Positions 9,669 through 24,098 of a stretch of DNA of 64,000 nt are shown here, one piece after another; within the stretch, counting starts at the first letter, position 1, and each line of letters starts with the position of its first letter. This stretch comes from Pseudoxanthomonas suwonensis (lineage in GTDB: Bacteria; Pseudomonadota; Gammaproteobacteria; Xanthomonadales; Xanthomonadaceae). A program made the position numbers and the translations under genes. The stretch lies in NCBI GenBank assembly GCA_003240695.1, contig QFNC01000001.1, positions 62,001 to 126,000 of the forward strand. Direction: 5' to 3'. The notes below the pieces were generated by a model. That model had not been told where the DNA came from, made no database searches, and saw nothing but the letters and a program-made list of their open reading frames with translations.

Positions 9669-10728
9669 GTCGCGTCGCCATGTCCTGGCGTCGCCGTGTG
9701 CTGCGTTGGTCGGGCCTGGTCGCGACGGTTGCGATGATCGCTGCGGTGCTGTGGGCGCTGACGGTGCAGCCGCTGGTGCAACCGTTGTCCATTGCGGTTC
9801 CACCCGTGGATGCCGCGCGGTTGCAGACGCATGTGCAGCGACTGTCGGTGGATCACTTCCCGCGGCACTACGATCGACCCGTGCAGCTCGAAGCCGCCGC
9901 CGACCACATCGCCGCGCAATGGCGTGCACTCGGCGTGCCGGTGCGCGAGCAGCCGTTCGAGGTCGAAGGCGTGCGCTTGCGCAATCTCATCGCGCGGTTC
10001 GGGCCGGACAACGGGCCGTTGTGGGTGATCGGCGCACATTACGATGCACACGGCTTTTCCGACAGCGATGCCATCTCGCCGCAGACCCACACGCCCGGCG
10101 CCGACGACAATGCCAGCGGCGTGGCAGCCCTGATCGAACTGGGCGGTGCACTGGCCCGTGATCCCCCCGCGCAACCCGTGGAGCTGGTGGCATGGACTTT
10201 GGAGGAACCGCCGTTCTTCCGCACCGGAGACATGGGCAGCGTCCGCCATGCGATGCGTTGAAGGCAGTCGGCATCGATGTGGAGCTGGCCATTTCGATCG
10301 AGATGATCGGTTATTTCAGCGATGCACCGGGCAGCCAGCAGTATCCGATCCCGGGCATGCGGTACGTGTATCCGGATCGCGGCGATTTCATCGCGCTGGT
10401 GGGCCGATTCGGCGACTTCGGGGCGGTGCGGCGCGCCAAGGCCGTCTTCGCCGGTTCGACGGCCTTGCCGGTCACTTCGATCAATGCGCCCGCACTGGTG
10501 CCGGGCATCGATTTTTCCGGCCATCGCAACTACTGGGCGCACGGCTGGCCGGCGCTGATGATCACCGACACCGCCTTCAACCGGAACACCGCCTACCACA
10601 CCGCCGAGGACACCGCCAAGGACACCGCCGATCGCCTCGATTACCGGCGCATGGCCGAGGTGGTGCGCGGCGTGCACGCCATGATCCGCGCACGCGACCG
10701 GAATGCAGCGCCGCGGTCCGGGAAGTGA
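9665..10728 (+). pseudogene. M28-family peptidase, frameshifted
   Basis: The first part (9665-10261) encodes an N-terminal membrane anchor (about residues 10-32) and an M28 zinc-peptidase core with metal-ligand motifs 'VIGAHYDAHGFSDSD' and 'GADDNASGVAALIELG', ending just after 'TLEEPPFFRTGDMGS'. The second part, one frame over, continues as 'ALKAVGIDVELAISIEMIGYFSD' split across the junction and runs to 10728 with the expected C-terminal 'NTAYHTAEDT' segment. Loss of one base near 10251 joins the two parts exactly, because restoring it gives His-Ala-Asp-Ala-Leu. The lesion is either a genuine frameshift or a sequencing error. It overlaps the mtnA stop. Confidence 0.8.
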
Positions 10729-10750
10729 TTGTTTTTCAAGCCTGTTTTGG

Positions 10751-10780
10751 CTGACTTTCGGCATCGGTTCATGCTAGACT
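10751..10780 (+). promoter_or_regulatory. Predicted sigma-70 promoter for gyrA
   Basis: A CTGACT element (10751-10756) and a TAGACT element (10775-10780) are 18 bases apart, about 95 bases before the gyrA start. Both match four of six consensus bases. The assignment comes from spacing and position only. Confidence 0.45.
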
Positions 10781-10875
10781 TGTCCGTCTTTTCTGCAGCC
10801 CTTCGGCGCTGACAGGCTGCCCGCAGGCGCGGGCGCCGTGCATGTCGCCGCAACGGGCGATCACACTGGTTGCCG

Positions 10876-13482
<2,607 letters not shown>

Positions 13483-13618
13483 CCACGATCTGACCGCCGT
13501 TGCCGCGGCAACGCATGCCCGCGCCCGGATGGAAACGTGGATGTGCTAGCGTGTCGTCGTCGGCACGGACCGTGCGCGATGCTCGTCTTCATCCAGCACC
13601 AACAGGGGGTACTGATCC

Positions 13619-14065
13619 ATGTTCAAACGCATCCTGCAGATGGCCGCGATCGCCTTGCTGATCATCACCGGCTCTTCGGCCATGGCCCGCGACAACGCCA
13701 ATCAGCTGGTGATCCCCCTGGCGGATCAGACGCGACTGTTCCTGCGTGAACTGGCACCCGGCTACGTGCTCAGCGTGCGCCGCCAGACGGGCGCGGAAGG
13801 GGGCACCAAGGGCTGGGGCCTGGAAGTGCTGCGTCGCCCCATCACCGCCGATGCCGCCAACCTGCTCGAAGGCAACGGACCGCTGATGGTGCTGGCCGGC
13901 GGCGTGGTGGATCGCAAGTCGAAAGTGCGCTATCCGCGCACGCTGGGTGTGTCCGGAACCGATTTCCGCCTGAAGATCCATCTGGACAAGTCGAAAGTGC
14001 AGGGCACCGGCCCGGATGCGGTGTTCACCCAGGGCGACCTGCGCCTGGAGTGGTCGGAAAAATAA
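13619..14065 (+). CDS. Small exported hypothetical protein
   Basis: The 148-residue product has a convincing signal peptide (residues 1-23, ending SAMA-RD), so it is probably periplasmic. The mature part is about 125 residues, has no Cys and alternates short hydrophobic strands with charged turns, suggesting a small beta-rich domain. I do not recognise a family. The ATG at 13619 gives the complete signal peptide. It follows gyrA by about 135 bases and precedes the alpha-2-macroglobulin gene by about 95, in the same direction, and may have its own promoter. Confidence 0.7.
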   Translation: MFKRILQMAAIALLIITGSSAMARDNANQLVIPLADQTRLFLRELAPGYVLSVRRQTGAEGGTKGWGLEVLRRPITADAANLLEGNGPLMVLAGGVVDRKSKVRYPRTLGVSGTDFRLKIHLDKSKVQGTGPDAVFTQGDLRLEWSEK

Positions 14066-14161
14066 GTTCGGTGAAACAGCCCGCTGCCCGCCGATGGCCA
14101 TTGCATCGGCAGGTACGAGGTTGCAGGATATGGACAGTCGGGAGCCGAGGGGAGTCGGTGG

Positions 14162-17100
14162 ATGAAGCGGAATTCGGGAGTGTGGGCGTCGCTGGCCGCG
14201 GCCGCCCTGGTCATCGGCATGCTCGGCGGTTGCAAGCCCAAGGCGGAAGGGCAGTTGCCCGCGGTGTCGGGTGAAGCCATCCAGGCCAGGCGCGACAGTA
14301 TCGAAGGCTTCGGCCTGGTGGGTGCCTACCCGGATGAAAAGCAGAGCGGCCTGGCGCTGGCGCTGGAATTTTCCCGGCCATTGGTCGGGACCCAGGATTT
14401 CGATCGCCTGGTGACGGTGTCAGGCCCCGACAGCGCCAACACCAGCAACTGGAAGCTGGATGACGACGGCAAAATCCTGCGCATGCCGTTCGTCAAGCCC
14501 AATGCCACCTACACGGTGCGCATTGCTGCCGACCTGACCGCCGCCGATGGCAGCAAGCTGGGCAACACCATCGAGAAGGAAGTCTATACCGGCGATCTGG
14601 ACCCGGCCGTCGGTTTCGCATCCCAGGGCAGCGTGCTGCCGGCGCGCGAATCGCGCGGCCTGCCTGTGGTGTCGGTCAACGTGGACGAAGTGGACGTGGA
14701 ATTCCTGCGCGTGGACGAGGCCAATCTGCCGCGCTTCTTCGCCAGCTACCAGCGTGGCGGCCGTCGTGGCAGCTGGGCTCTGGACCACTGGGTGGACAAG
14801 GACAATCCCGATGCCGAGCAGCCGATCTCGCGTCTGGGCACCTCGGTGTACGTGAACCGGTTCGTGATCGGCGGCGAGAAGAACGAACGCCTGGTCACCT
14901 ATCTGCCGATCCAGGACATCGAGGAACTGCAGGATCCGGGTCTGTACTTCGCGGTGATGCGCCGCCCGGGCAAGTTCCAGGATGATTACGACACCGCCTT
15001 CTTCACCGTCAGCGACATCGGCCTGCATGCGCGCGCCTACAAGGACACGTTGTTCGTGCACACCGCCTCTCTGAAGGACGGCAGCGGCCTGTCCGGCGTG
15101 GAACTGCGGGTGCTGGACAAACGCGGCGAGGCGATCCTGAAGGCGCAGACCGACGGCAACGGCAATGCCATCATCAATTACACCCTGGATGCCGGGCAGG
15201 TGCTGGTGGCCCGCAAGGGACGCGACGTGTCGCTGCTGCCGTTCAACCAGCCGGCGCTGGACCTGTCCGAATTCGCGGTGGCCGGGCGCGAGCAGGCCTG
15301 GTTCGACGTGTTCGCCTGGTCCGGCCGCGACCTGTACCGTCCGGGCGAGACCGTGCAGGTGTCGGCGCTGTTCCGCGATCACGACGGCAAGGCCGTTGCG
15401 GCGAAGGACGGCAAGGGCCAGAGCCTGTTCGTGCGCCTGAAGCAGCCCGACGGCAAGACCTTCTTCGAAACCCGCATCGAGCCCGGCGTGATGGGCTATT
15501 ACCGGTTCGAGAAACAGATTCCGGTGGATGCACCGACCGGGTCGTGGCAGGTGGAATTCCGCACCGACCCGGCCAGCAAGGAAGCCGTGCAGGGCATGCG
15601 CCTGCGCATCGAGGAATTCCTGCCCGAGCGGATGAAGCTGGACATGGATTCGCCCGATGCCGTGGTGCGACCCGGCCAGCCGTTGCGGCTGCGGGTGAAG
15701 GGCGCTTATCTGTACGGTGCGCCGGCTGCCGGCAACCGCTTCACCGCCAAGCTGTCGATCAAGGCCGAACAGCATCCGCTGCCGAAACAGCTGCCCGGCT
15801 ACTTCTTCGGCGACCCCACGATCAGCCTGCCGAAGGAAGCCGCGGACGTCATCGACACCACCCTGGACGAAAACGGCGAGCTGGAACAGGACATCGACCT
15901 GCCTTCGGAAGCCAGGCCGGTGTCGCCGATCTCGGCCGTGGTGGCCGGCAGCCTGTACGAAACCGGCGGTCGCACCATCAATCGCAGCTTCCAGCGCATC
16001 CTGTGGCCGGCCGACGCGCTGGTGGGCGTGCGCCCGCGTTTCAGCGACGAGGACGGTGCCGATCCCAACAGCACCGCCGCGTTCGACATCGTGCGGGTGA
16101 ACCGCGACGCCAAGCCGCAGCCGGTGCAGGGGCTTACGGTCACGCTGATCCGTATCCATCACGACTACCACTGGAACTACGACGAGGACGAAGGCTGGGA
16201 TTACGACTACACCGAGCGCTTCGAAACCGTGCAGTCGCGCAAGGTGGATGCCGCCGATCAGCCGGTGCGGGTACAGTTCCCGGTGGAGGAGGGCGGCTAC
16301 CGGCTGGAAGTGACCGATCCGGCCACCAATCTGGTGACCCGCTATCCGTTCCACGCCGGCTGGGGTTGGGACAACGAGAATCGTGGTCTGGACGCGCGTC
16401 CCGACAAGGTGAAGCTGTCGCTGGACAAGACCGCCTACCGCGCCGGCGACACGCTGGAGGTGACGGTAACGCCACCGCATGCCGGCAAGGGCCTGCTGAT
16501 GGTGGAAGCCGACCGCATGCTGTACGTGCAGGAAGTGGACGTGAAGCCGGGCAGCACCTTCGAGATTCCGGTCACCAAGGACTGGGAACGCCACGACGTG
16601 TACCTGACCGCACTGGTGTTCCGCGGTGGCAGTGCGCCGTCGAAGATCACCCCGGCGCGGGCGGTGGGCGTGACCCATGTTGCGATGGAGCGCCGTGACC
16701 GTCGCGTGGCCGTGGGCCTGGTGGCACCGAAGCAGATGCGCCCCGAAACCGACCTGCCGGTGACCGTGGCCGTGCCGCAGCTGGCCGGCAAAGAGGCGTA
16801 CGTGACGGTGTCGGCGGTGGATGTGGGCATCCTCAACATCACCCGCTTCCCGGTGCCGGATGCCAACCAGCATTTCTTCGCCCAGCGCCGGCTGTCGGTG
16901 GATGCCTACGACGTGTACGGCCGGGTGATCGAAAGCCTGGAAGGCAGCATCGGCAAGCTGCGTTTCGGTGGCGACATGGCCCTGGAGCCGTTGCCGCAGG
17001 CGCGTCGACCGACCGCGCGTGTACTGACCGTGGACCTGTTCGCCGGACCGGTGAAGCTGGATGCGAAAGGTCAGGCGCAGATCCGCCTGAAGGTGCCGGA

Positions 17101-19102
17101 TTTCAACGGCACGGTGCGGGTGTCGGCGCTGGTGTTCTCGGCCGACCGCTACGGCAACCAGTCGGTGGAAACGGTGATCCGCGCGCCGATCGTGGCCGAG
17201 GCCAGCCTGCCACGGGTACTGGCACCGGGTGACCGCAGCACGGTGACGCTTGACGTGACCAATTTCACCGGCCGTGACGGCGAATTCAAGGTGCAGGTGG
17301 ACGGCGAAGGTCCGGCCGAAGTGGCCAATGGCAACCGCAGCATCAGCCTGAAACGCGACGGCAAGGCCACGCTGAGCTTCCCGCTGGCGGCCACCGAGGG
17401 CTACAGCACGGCCAAGGTGCGGGTGCGGGTGGATGGCAACGGCATCAAGGTGGATCGCCGCTACGACCTGCCGGTGCGTGCCGGCTGGCCGGCCGTGGTG
17501 CGCACGCGCTCGCTGGCCTTGAATCCGCTGGAACCGGTGACGCTGGACACCGCCATTGCCGACGGCATGATGCGCGATTCAGTGACCGCGCGCCTGGTGG
17601 TGAGCCCGGTGCCGCCGCTGCCGTTTGCCGCGGCGCTGAAGGGTGCGCTGGACTACCCGTACGGCTGCGCGGAGCAGACCGCCAGCAAGGGCTATGCCGC
17701 GCTGGTGCTGGACCGCGAATCGGCGCAGATGCTGGGCATGGACAAGGAAGTGGATCCGGCCCGCCGCAAGCGGGTGATGGAAGGCACGTTCGGGCGACTG
17801 GCATCGATGCAGGCCAGCAACGGCCACTTCGCGATGTGGGGCGGAGGCGATGACGTCAGCGCCGCACTCACGCCGTACATCGCCGAGTTCCTGCTGGATG
17901 CGCGCGATGGCGGCTTCGCCGTGCCGGATGCCGTGCTGCAGAAGGCGCTGCAACGCTTGAACGAAGACCTGCTGTCAGGTGCCGATTCGCTGTTCTACGG
18001 CTACGACGAACGCGCCCATCTGCGCTTCGCCTACCAGGCCTATGCCGGCTACGTGCTGGCGCGGGTGGGACGTGCACCGCTGGGCACCCTGCGTTCGCTG
18101 TACGACAGCCGCCGCAAGGATGCCAAGAGCGGGCTGTCGCTGGTGCATCTGGGGCTCGCACTGTCGCTGCAGGGCGACAAGAAGCGTGGCGAACAGGCCA
18201 TCGCGCAGGGTTTTGCCCTGACCCGTCCGCCGAACCTGTATCTGGGCGACTACGGCAGCCCGCTACGCGACGAGGCCTTGATGATCGCGCTGACCCACGA
18301 ACGCGGCATGGCCAAGCCGGCGTACGACACCCGCGTGATGCGCATGGGTGCGGACATCGACGCGCGCCGCTACGGCAGCTGGCTGTACCTGAGCACCCAG
18401 GAGCAGACTGCGCTGGCCCGCCTGGGCAAGGCATTGATGGCACGCAAGGGCAAGACGGTCTCCGGCACTTTGAGCGTGGGTGGCAAGGACCAGGCGATCG
18501 CGGCCACCCGCATGTTCGGTCGCAGCTTCGACTACGCGGCCATGGCCTCGGGCGTGCGTTTCGATCCGCAGGGCGAGCCGCCGATGTTCGTCAGCCTGGA
18601 AGCCGCCGGCGTGCCGCGCAGCCCGCCCGCACCGGACGACAGCAAGCTGCAGATCATCCGCAAGCTGTACACCGTGGAAGGCAAGGAGTGGACGCCCGGT
18701 CCGCTGGCCGAGGGCGAGGCGCTGATCGTGGCACTGTCGATCAAGGCCCTGCAGGACATGCCCGATGCGCTGGTGACCGATCTGCTGCCGGCCGGCATGG
18801 AGATCGAGAACTTCAACCTGGCCGACCCGCAGCAGTGGAGCGGCGTGACTGTCGAGGGCGTGGACATCAGCGACCGCTCCGATGCGGCCGACGTGAAATA
18901 CGAGGAGTTCCGCGACGACCGCTACGTGGCCGCGGTGGATCTGAGTCGCCACAGCACGGCGCGCATCTTCTACCTGGTCCGCGCGGTCACGCCTGGCACC
19001 TACACGGTACCGCCGCCGCTGGTGGAGGACATGTACCGCCCCGACCTGCGCGGCGTGGGCAAGTCGGTGCCGACCAGCATCACGGTGGTGCAGCCGAAGT
19101 GA
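14162..19102 (+). CDS. Alpha-2-macroglobulin-like lipoprotein
   Basis: Bacterial alpha-2-macroglobulins are periplasmic protease traps. The 1,646-residue product has a lipoprotein signal with lipobox 'GMLGGC' (Cys at about residue 21), macroglobulin (MG) domains with the 'FDVFAWSGRDLYRPGETV' signature near residue 385, a bait-like region, and the thioester motif GCAEQ with Cys1169 in 'YPYGCAEQTASKGYAALV'. A C-terminal complement-like receptor domain follows. The intact thioester marks it as the reactive type (ECAM/YfhM-like). In many bacteria such genes neighbour the penicillin-binding protein gene pbpC; here the next gene is a small exported protein and then mutS on the other strand. Confidence 0.93.
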   Translation: MKRNSGVWASLAAAALVIGMLGGCKPKAEGQLPAVSGEAIQARRDSIEGFGLVGAYPDEKQSGLALALEFSRPLVGTQDFDRLVTVSGPDSANTSNWKLDDDGKILRMPFVKPNATYTVRIAADLTAADGSKLGNTIEKEVYTGDLDPAVGFASQGSVLPARESRGLPVVSVNVDEVDVEFLRVDEANLPRFFASYQRGGRRGSWALDHWVDKDNPDAEQPISRLGTSVYVNRFVIGGEKNERLVTYLPIQDIEELQDPGLYFAVMRRPGKFQDDYDTAFFTVSDIGLHARAYKDTLFVHTASLKDGSGLSGVELRVLDKRGEAILKAQTDGNGNAIINYTLDAGQVLVARKGRDVSLLPFNQPALDLSEFAVAGREQAWFDVFAWSGRDLYRPGETVQVSALFRDHDGKAVAAKDGKGQSLFVRLKQPDGKTFFETRIEPGVMGYYRFEKQIPVDAPTGSWQVEFRTDPASKEAVQGMRLRIEEFLPERMKLDMDSPDAVVRPGQPLRLRVKGAYLYGAPAAGNRFTAKLSIKAEQHPLPKQLPGYFFGDPTISLPKEAADVIDTTLDENGELEQDIDLPSEARPVSPISAVVAGSLYETGGRTINRSFQRILWPADALVGVRPRFSDEDGADPNSTAAFDIVRVNRDAKPQPVQGLTVTLIRIHHDYHWNYDEDEGWDYDYTERFETVQSRKVDAADQPVRVQFPVEEGGYRLEVTDPATNLVTRYPFHAGWGWDNENRGLDARPDKVKLSLDKTAYRAGDTLEVTVTPPHAGKGLLMVEADRMLYVQEVDVKPGSTFEIPVTKDWERHDVYLTALVFRGGSAPSKITPARAVGVTHVAMERRDRRVAVGLVAPKQMRPETDLPVTVAVPQLAGKEAYVTVSAVDVGILNITRFPVPDANQHFFAQRRLSVDAYDVYGRVIESLEGSIGKLRFGGDMALEPLPQARRPTARVLTVDLFAGPVKLDAKGQAQIRLKVPDFNGTVRVSALVFSADRYGNQSVETVIRAPIVAEASLPRVLAPGDRSTVTLDVTNFTGRDGEFKVQVDGEGPAEVANGNRSISLKRDGKATLSFPLAATEGYSTAKVRVRVDGNGIKVDRRYDLPVRAGWPAVVRTRSLALNPLEPVTLDTAIADGMMRDSVTARLVVSPVPPLPFAAALKGALDYPYGCAEQTASKGYAALVLDRESAQMLGMDKEVDPARRKRVMEGTFGRLASMQASNGHFAMWGGGDDVSAALTPYIAEFLLDARDGGFAVPDAVLQKALQRLNEDLLSGADSLFYGYDERAHLRFAYQAYAGYVLARVGRAPLGTLRSLYDSRRKDAKSGLSLVHLGLALSLQGDKKRGEQAIAQGFALTRPPNLYLGDYGSPLRDEALMIALTHERGMAKPAYDTRVMRMGADIDARRYGSWLYLSTQEQTALARLGKALMARKGKTVSGTLSVGGKDQAIAATRMFGRSFDYAAMASGVRFDPQGEPPMFVSLEAAGVPRSPPAPDDSKLQIIRKLYTVEGKEWTPGPLAEGEALIVALSIKALQDMPDALVTDLLPAGMEIENFNLADPQQWSGVTVEGVDISDRSDAADVKYEEFRDDRYVAAVDLSRHSTARIFYLVRAVTPGTYTVPPPLVEDMYRPDLRGVGKSVPTSITVVQPK

Positions 19103-19116
19103 GGCAGGAATGGCGC

Positions 19117-19755
19117 ATGGCGGCGTGGCGGGCTGCCTGGATGGGAATGGCGATGCTGGCACTGGCCGGCATCGCGTCTGCGGTCTCCGCCGACGTGGTC
19201 CGGGCCGGTGGCGGCGGGATCGTCTTCTCCAGCCACTGCGATGGATTTGTCGGCAAGGTGCCGGATGGCTGGGTACTGGACACCCGCGCCGCGGCGTCGC
19301 AGGGGGTGGACATGCTGCTCTATCCGGACGGGGCGGATCCGTCGGACTTGAATGCACTGCAGGTGTACACCTACGTGATGCCGTCGGTGAAACGGGTTGC
19401 GGGACAGCAGGACGACCTGTCGGTGGACATCCTGGAGGGCGATGCCTTGGCCGATTACCGGAAGCACGATCCGGCGGCGACACTGCAGTCCCTTGCGTGG
19501 GCAGATCCGGTGCCACGATCGGCCAGGCGGATTCAGCTGTACGACCTGCAGGCGCCGCGCATGCGCAAGCACGAACGCATCGCCTACGTGGAAAACGAGG
19601 CCGTGATCTTTGCCGTGGCGCTGTCTGCCACGTCGCCGGCATTGCTGGAACAGCATGCGGATGTGGTGCAGTCCATCGCATCGTCGGGCCTCATCCTGAC
19701 CGGCAGCCGCAAGGATGGGCGCTGCATGCTGCCGGAGAACGCCGGCGCGCGCTGA
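19117..19755 (+). CDS. Exported hypothetical protein next to the macroglobulin gene
   Basis: The 212-residue product has an N-terminal hydrophobic signal (about residues 8-26, ending VSADV) and a mature domain of about 185 residues with no membrane segments. It includes 'HCDGFVGKVPDGWVLDTRAA', a pattern seen in small periplasmic proteins of unknown role. It starts 14 bases after the macroglobulin stop behind a 'GAGGCAGGA' ribosome site, so it is very likely co-transcribed and may work with it. The start ATG at 19117 matches the signal peptide; a nearby ATG at 19110 is in another frame. A perfect 6-bp hairpin (CCGGCA-cga-TGCCGG, 19757-19771) lies between it and convergent mutS. Confidence 0.7.
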   Translation: MAAWRAAWMGMAMLALAGIASAVSADVVRAGGGGIVFSSHCDGFVGKVPDGWVLDTRAAASQGVDMLLYPDGADPSDLNALQVYTYVMPSVKRVAGQQDDLSVDILEGDALADYRKHDPAATLQSLAWADPVPRSARRIQLYDLQAPRMRKHERIAYVENEAVIFAVALSATSPALLEQHADVVQSIASSGLILTGSRKDGRCMLPENAGAR

Positions 19756-19782
19756 TGCCCGGCACGATGCCGGACGGGTCGG

Positions 19783-22365
<2,583 letters not shown>

Positions 22366-22426
22366 CGGTACGGGCGGCATCGCGGCCCGCAATGATCCCA
22401 CGGATGCGCCGTGACTGCCCAGGCGG

Positions 22427-22876
22427 TCAATGCACGCCGGCCAGCTGCGTCCGCGTCCAGCGCACGATGTCGGCGGCGGACATCGCGCCGGCTTGGCGGG
22501 CGATCTCGCGACCCTGCCGGAACAGCACCAGGGTGGGAATGCTGCGGATCGCGTAGCGCTGGGCCAGCGTCGGCTGGGACTGGGTGTCGACCTTGGCCAG
22601 GCGTGCCGCGGGCTCCAGCTCGCGCGCCGCGGCCTCGAACTGCGGCGCCATCATCCGGCACGGCCCGCACCACGGTGCCCAGAAATCGACCAGCAGCGGC
22701 AGCTCGCTGCGATCGGCATGCGCGGCGAAATGATCCACTCCCAGCGTCAGCGGCGCACCGGTGAACAGTGCCTCGCCGCAGCGCCCGCATTGGGGCGCAT
22801 CGGCCAGACGTGGGGCGGGCACGCGGTTGATGGCGTGGCAGTGCGGGCAGGCGGTCTGGACTGCTTGCGTGGTCAT
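22427..22876 (-). CDS. trxC: Thioredoxin 2 (TrxC)
   Basis: TrxC is a zinc-binding cytoplasmic thioredoxin that reduces protein disulfides, often in oxidative stress. The 149-residue product has an N-terminal zinc ribbon with two Cys pairs ('CPHCHAI' and 'CGRCGEALF') and a thioredoxin fold with the active site 'FWAPWCGPCRMMAPQ' and the cis-Pro loop 'IRSIPTLVLF'. The start at 22876 overlaps the stop of the upstream DUF3365 remnant (ATGA), so translation may have been coupled to it. MutS follows 61 bases downstream. Confidence 0.95.
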   Translation of the reverse strand: MTTQAVQTACPHCHAINRVPAPRLADAPQCGRCGEALFTGAPLTLGVDHFAAHADRSELPLLVDFWAPWCGPCRMMAPQFEAAARELEPAARLAKVDTQSQPTLAQRYAIRSIPTLVLFRQGREIARQAGAMSAADIVRWTRTQLAGVH

Positions 22877-23412
22877 GGGCTCAAACTCCCGGTGGTTCGA
22901 TCTGACGTGTTGTACCAGCGCCGCAGGCATCCCGTGCGTTCATGTGCGGGCACTTCCACCAACAACCCGCCGCGCAGGTCGCCCGGCTTGAAACCTGTGC
23001 CCGCATCATCGGGGTAGTGCTTGGCGATCGCGTCACGGATCGGCTCGACCACCTCTCTGCCAGGGAACATCAGACAGGTCGGCGGGATGCCGATGCCCTG
23101 CATCGTGCGCAGTGCCACTCCGTCGGGCAATCCGTCGCTCTGGCGGAATGCCAGCTCGGCAACGGGTGTCCCGGCGGCCTGCTGTTCCAGCAGCGACTGC
23201 AATGCAGCGATCTGCCAGTCGACGGCCGTATTAGCCGGATTGCGCGCCTTTCCCGGTACCGGGACGCGGCCCAGGCGAACACCGTGTTCGGCGGCCACGT
23301 CGGCTGCGATCACCGGAGCCTGGCGGTGGCACAAGTCGATGGCGCCGATCGGCCCGGCTTCGGCCATGCGCGTGCGCAGGGCACTTTGCAGGCGCTCGGA
23401 GAAGGCACTGGC
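22873..23412 (-). pseudogene. DUF3365 (Tll0287-like) protein, 5'-truncated
   Basis: The readable part encodes a DUF3365/Tll0287-like sensor-type domain: 'GAIDLCHRQAPVIAADV', 'KARNPANTAVDWQIAAL' and 'PIRDAIAKHYPDDAGTGFK' follow the family order. The frame can be read back to about 23412 ('AFSERLQSALRTRM'), but the expected signal peptide is missing, and just upstream the sequence changes to a fragment of an RND efflux pump in another frame. The 5' end was therefore lost in a deletion. Translation could still begin at an internal ATG at 23367. The stop overlaps the trxC start. Confidence 0.65.
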
Positions 23413-23710
23413 CGTTCCACCACCGCCTGCGCCAGCGGCAGACCGCGTGCGGTCTCGTGGTTGATGAAATCCACCAGCAGGCTGGAATCGCGCACGGTGA
23501 TCCCGGCCAGGGCGATCATGCCGATCATGCTGGTGGCGGTGGACTGCGCGCCCAGCAATGCATGGCCCGGCATCACGCCGATCACGGTCAAGGGGTCGGC
23601 GCCATGATCACCAGCGGCCCCAGATAGCTGCGGAACTGCGACACCACCAGCAGGTAGATCAGCACCATGCCGGCCGCATAGGCAATGCCCATGTCGCGGA
23701 AGGAGCGTTA
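23413..23710 (-). pseudogene. RND efflux transporter fragment
   Basis: About 95 residues of an AcrB-type inner-membrane RND pump can be read across two frames: 'GMVLIYLLVVSQFRSYLGPL' then, after a frameshift near 23600, 'LTVIGVMPGHALLGAQSTA', 'GMIALAGITVRDSSLLVDF' and 'INHETARGLPLAQAVVER'. This is part of one transmembrane block. Both ends are missing and the downstream edge fuses into the DUF3365 remnant. In relatives such pumps occur beside sulfide/persulfide clusters like the one that starts at 23712. Confidence 0.7.
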
Positions 23711-23711
23711 C

Positions 23712-24098
23712 ATGAGCCTGACCGCGAACGAGCTGGTGGCCCAGGACCGTGCCCGCATCCGCGAGATCGCACCCGCTGCCGTGCAGGCATTGCCGATGGC
23801 ACCGGTGCTGATCGACGTGCGCGAGCCGGCGGAATTCGAGACCGGCCATCTGCCCGGTGCCGTCAACATGCCGCGCGGCATGCTGGAATTCCAGTTGGAT
23901 GCGCACCTGGCCGTGGCCAACGTGACCGATCCGGCGCTGTCGCACAAGCACCAAACGCTGGTGGTGTACTGCCGCACCGGCGGACGCGCGGCCCTGGCTG
24001 AGCTGGTGTTGCAGCAGCTGGGGTTCACCGAAGTGCGCGCGATCGCGGGCGGCATCACCGCCTGGACCGATGCCGGCCTGACCGTGGTGAGCCGGTGA
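23712..24098 (+). CDS. Rhodanese-domain sulfurtransferase
   Basis: This 128-residue single-domain rhodanese probably moves sulfane sulfur. It contains 'PVLIDVREPAEFETGHLPGA', the active-site loop 'VVYCRTGGRAALA' with the catalytic Cys, and 'AIAGGITAWTDAGL'. The ATG at 23712 follows an 'AAGGAG' ribosome site. The stop overlaps the GTG start of the ArsR gene, and an ETHE1-like hydrolase follows, so the three genes form a sulfide/persulfide-handling operon similar in content to bigR clusters of plant-associated Xanthomonadaceae. Confidence 0.9.
   Translation: MSLTANELVAQDRARIREIAPAAVQALPMAPVLIDVREPAEFETGHLPGAVNMPRGMLEFQLDAHLAVANVTDPALSHKHQTLVVYCRTGGRAALAELVLQQLGFTEVRAIAGGITAWTDAGLTVVSR

Noticed and set aside
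14420..16873. 817-codon minus-strand open frame
   Set aside because: It is the antisense of the macroglobulin gene and shows only high-GC shadow composition.
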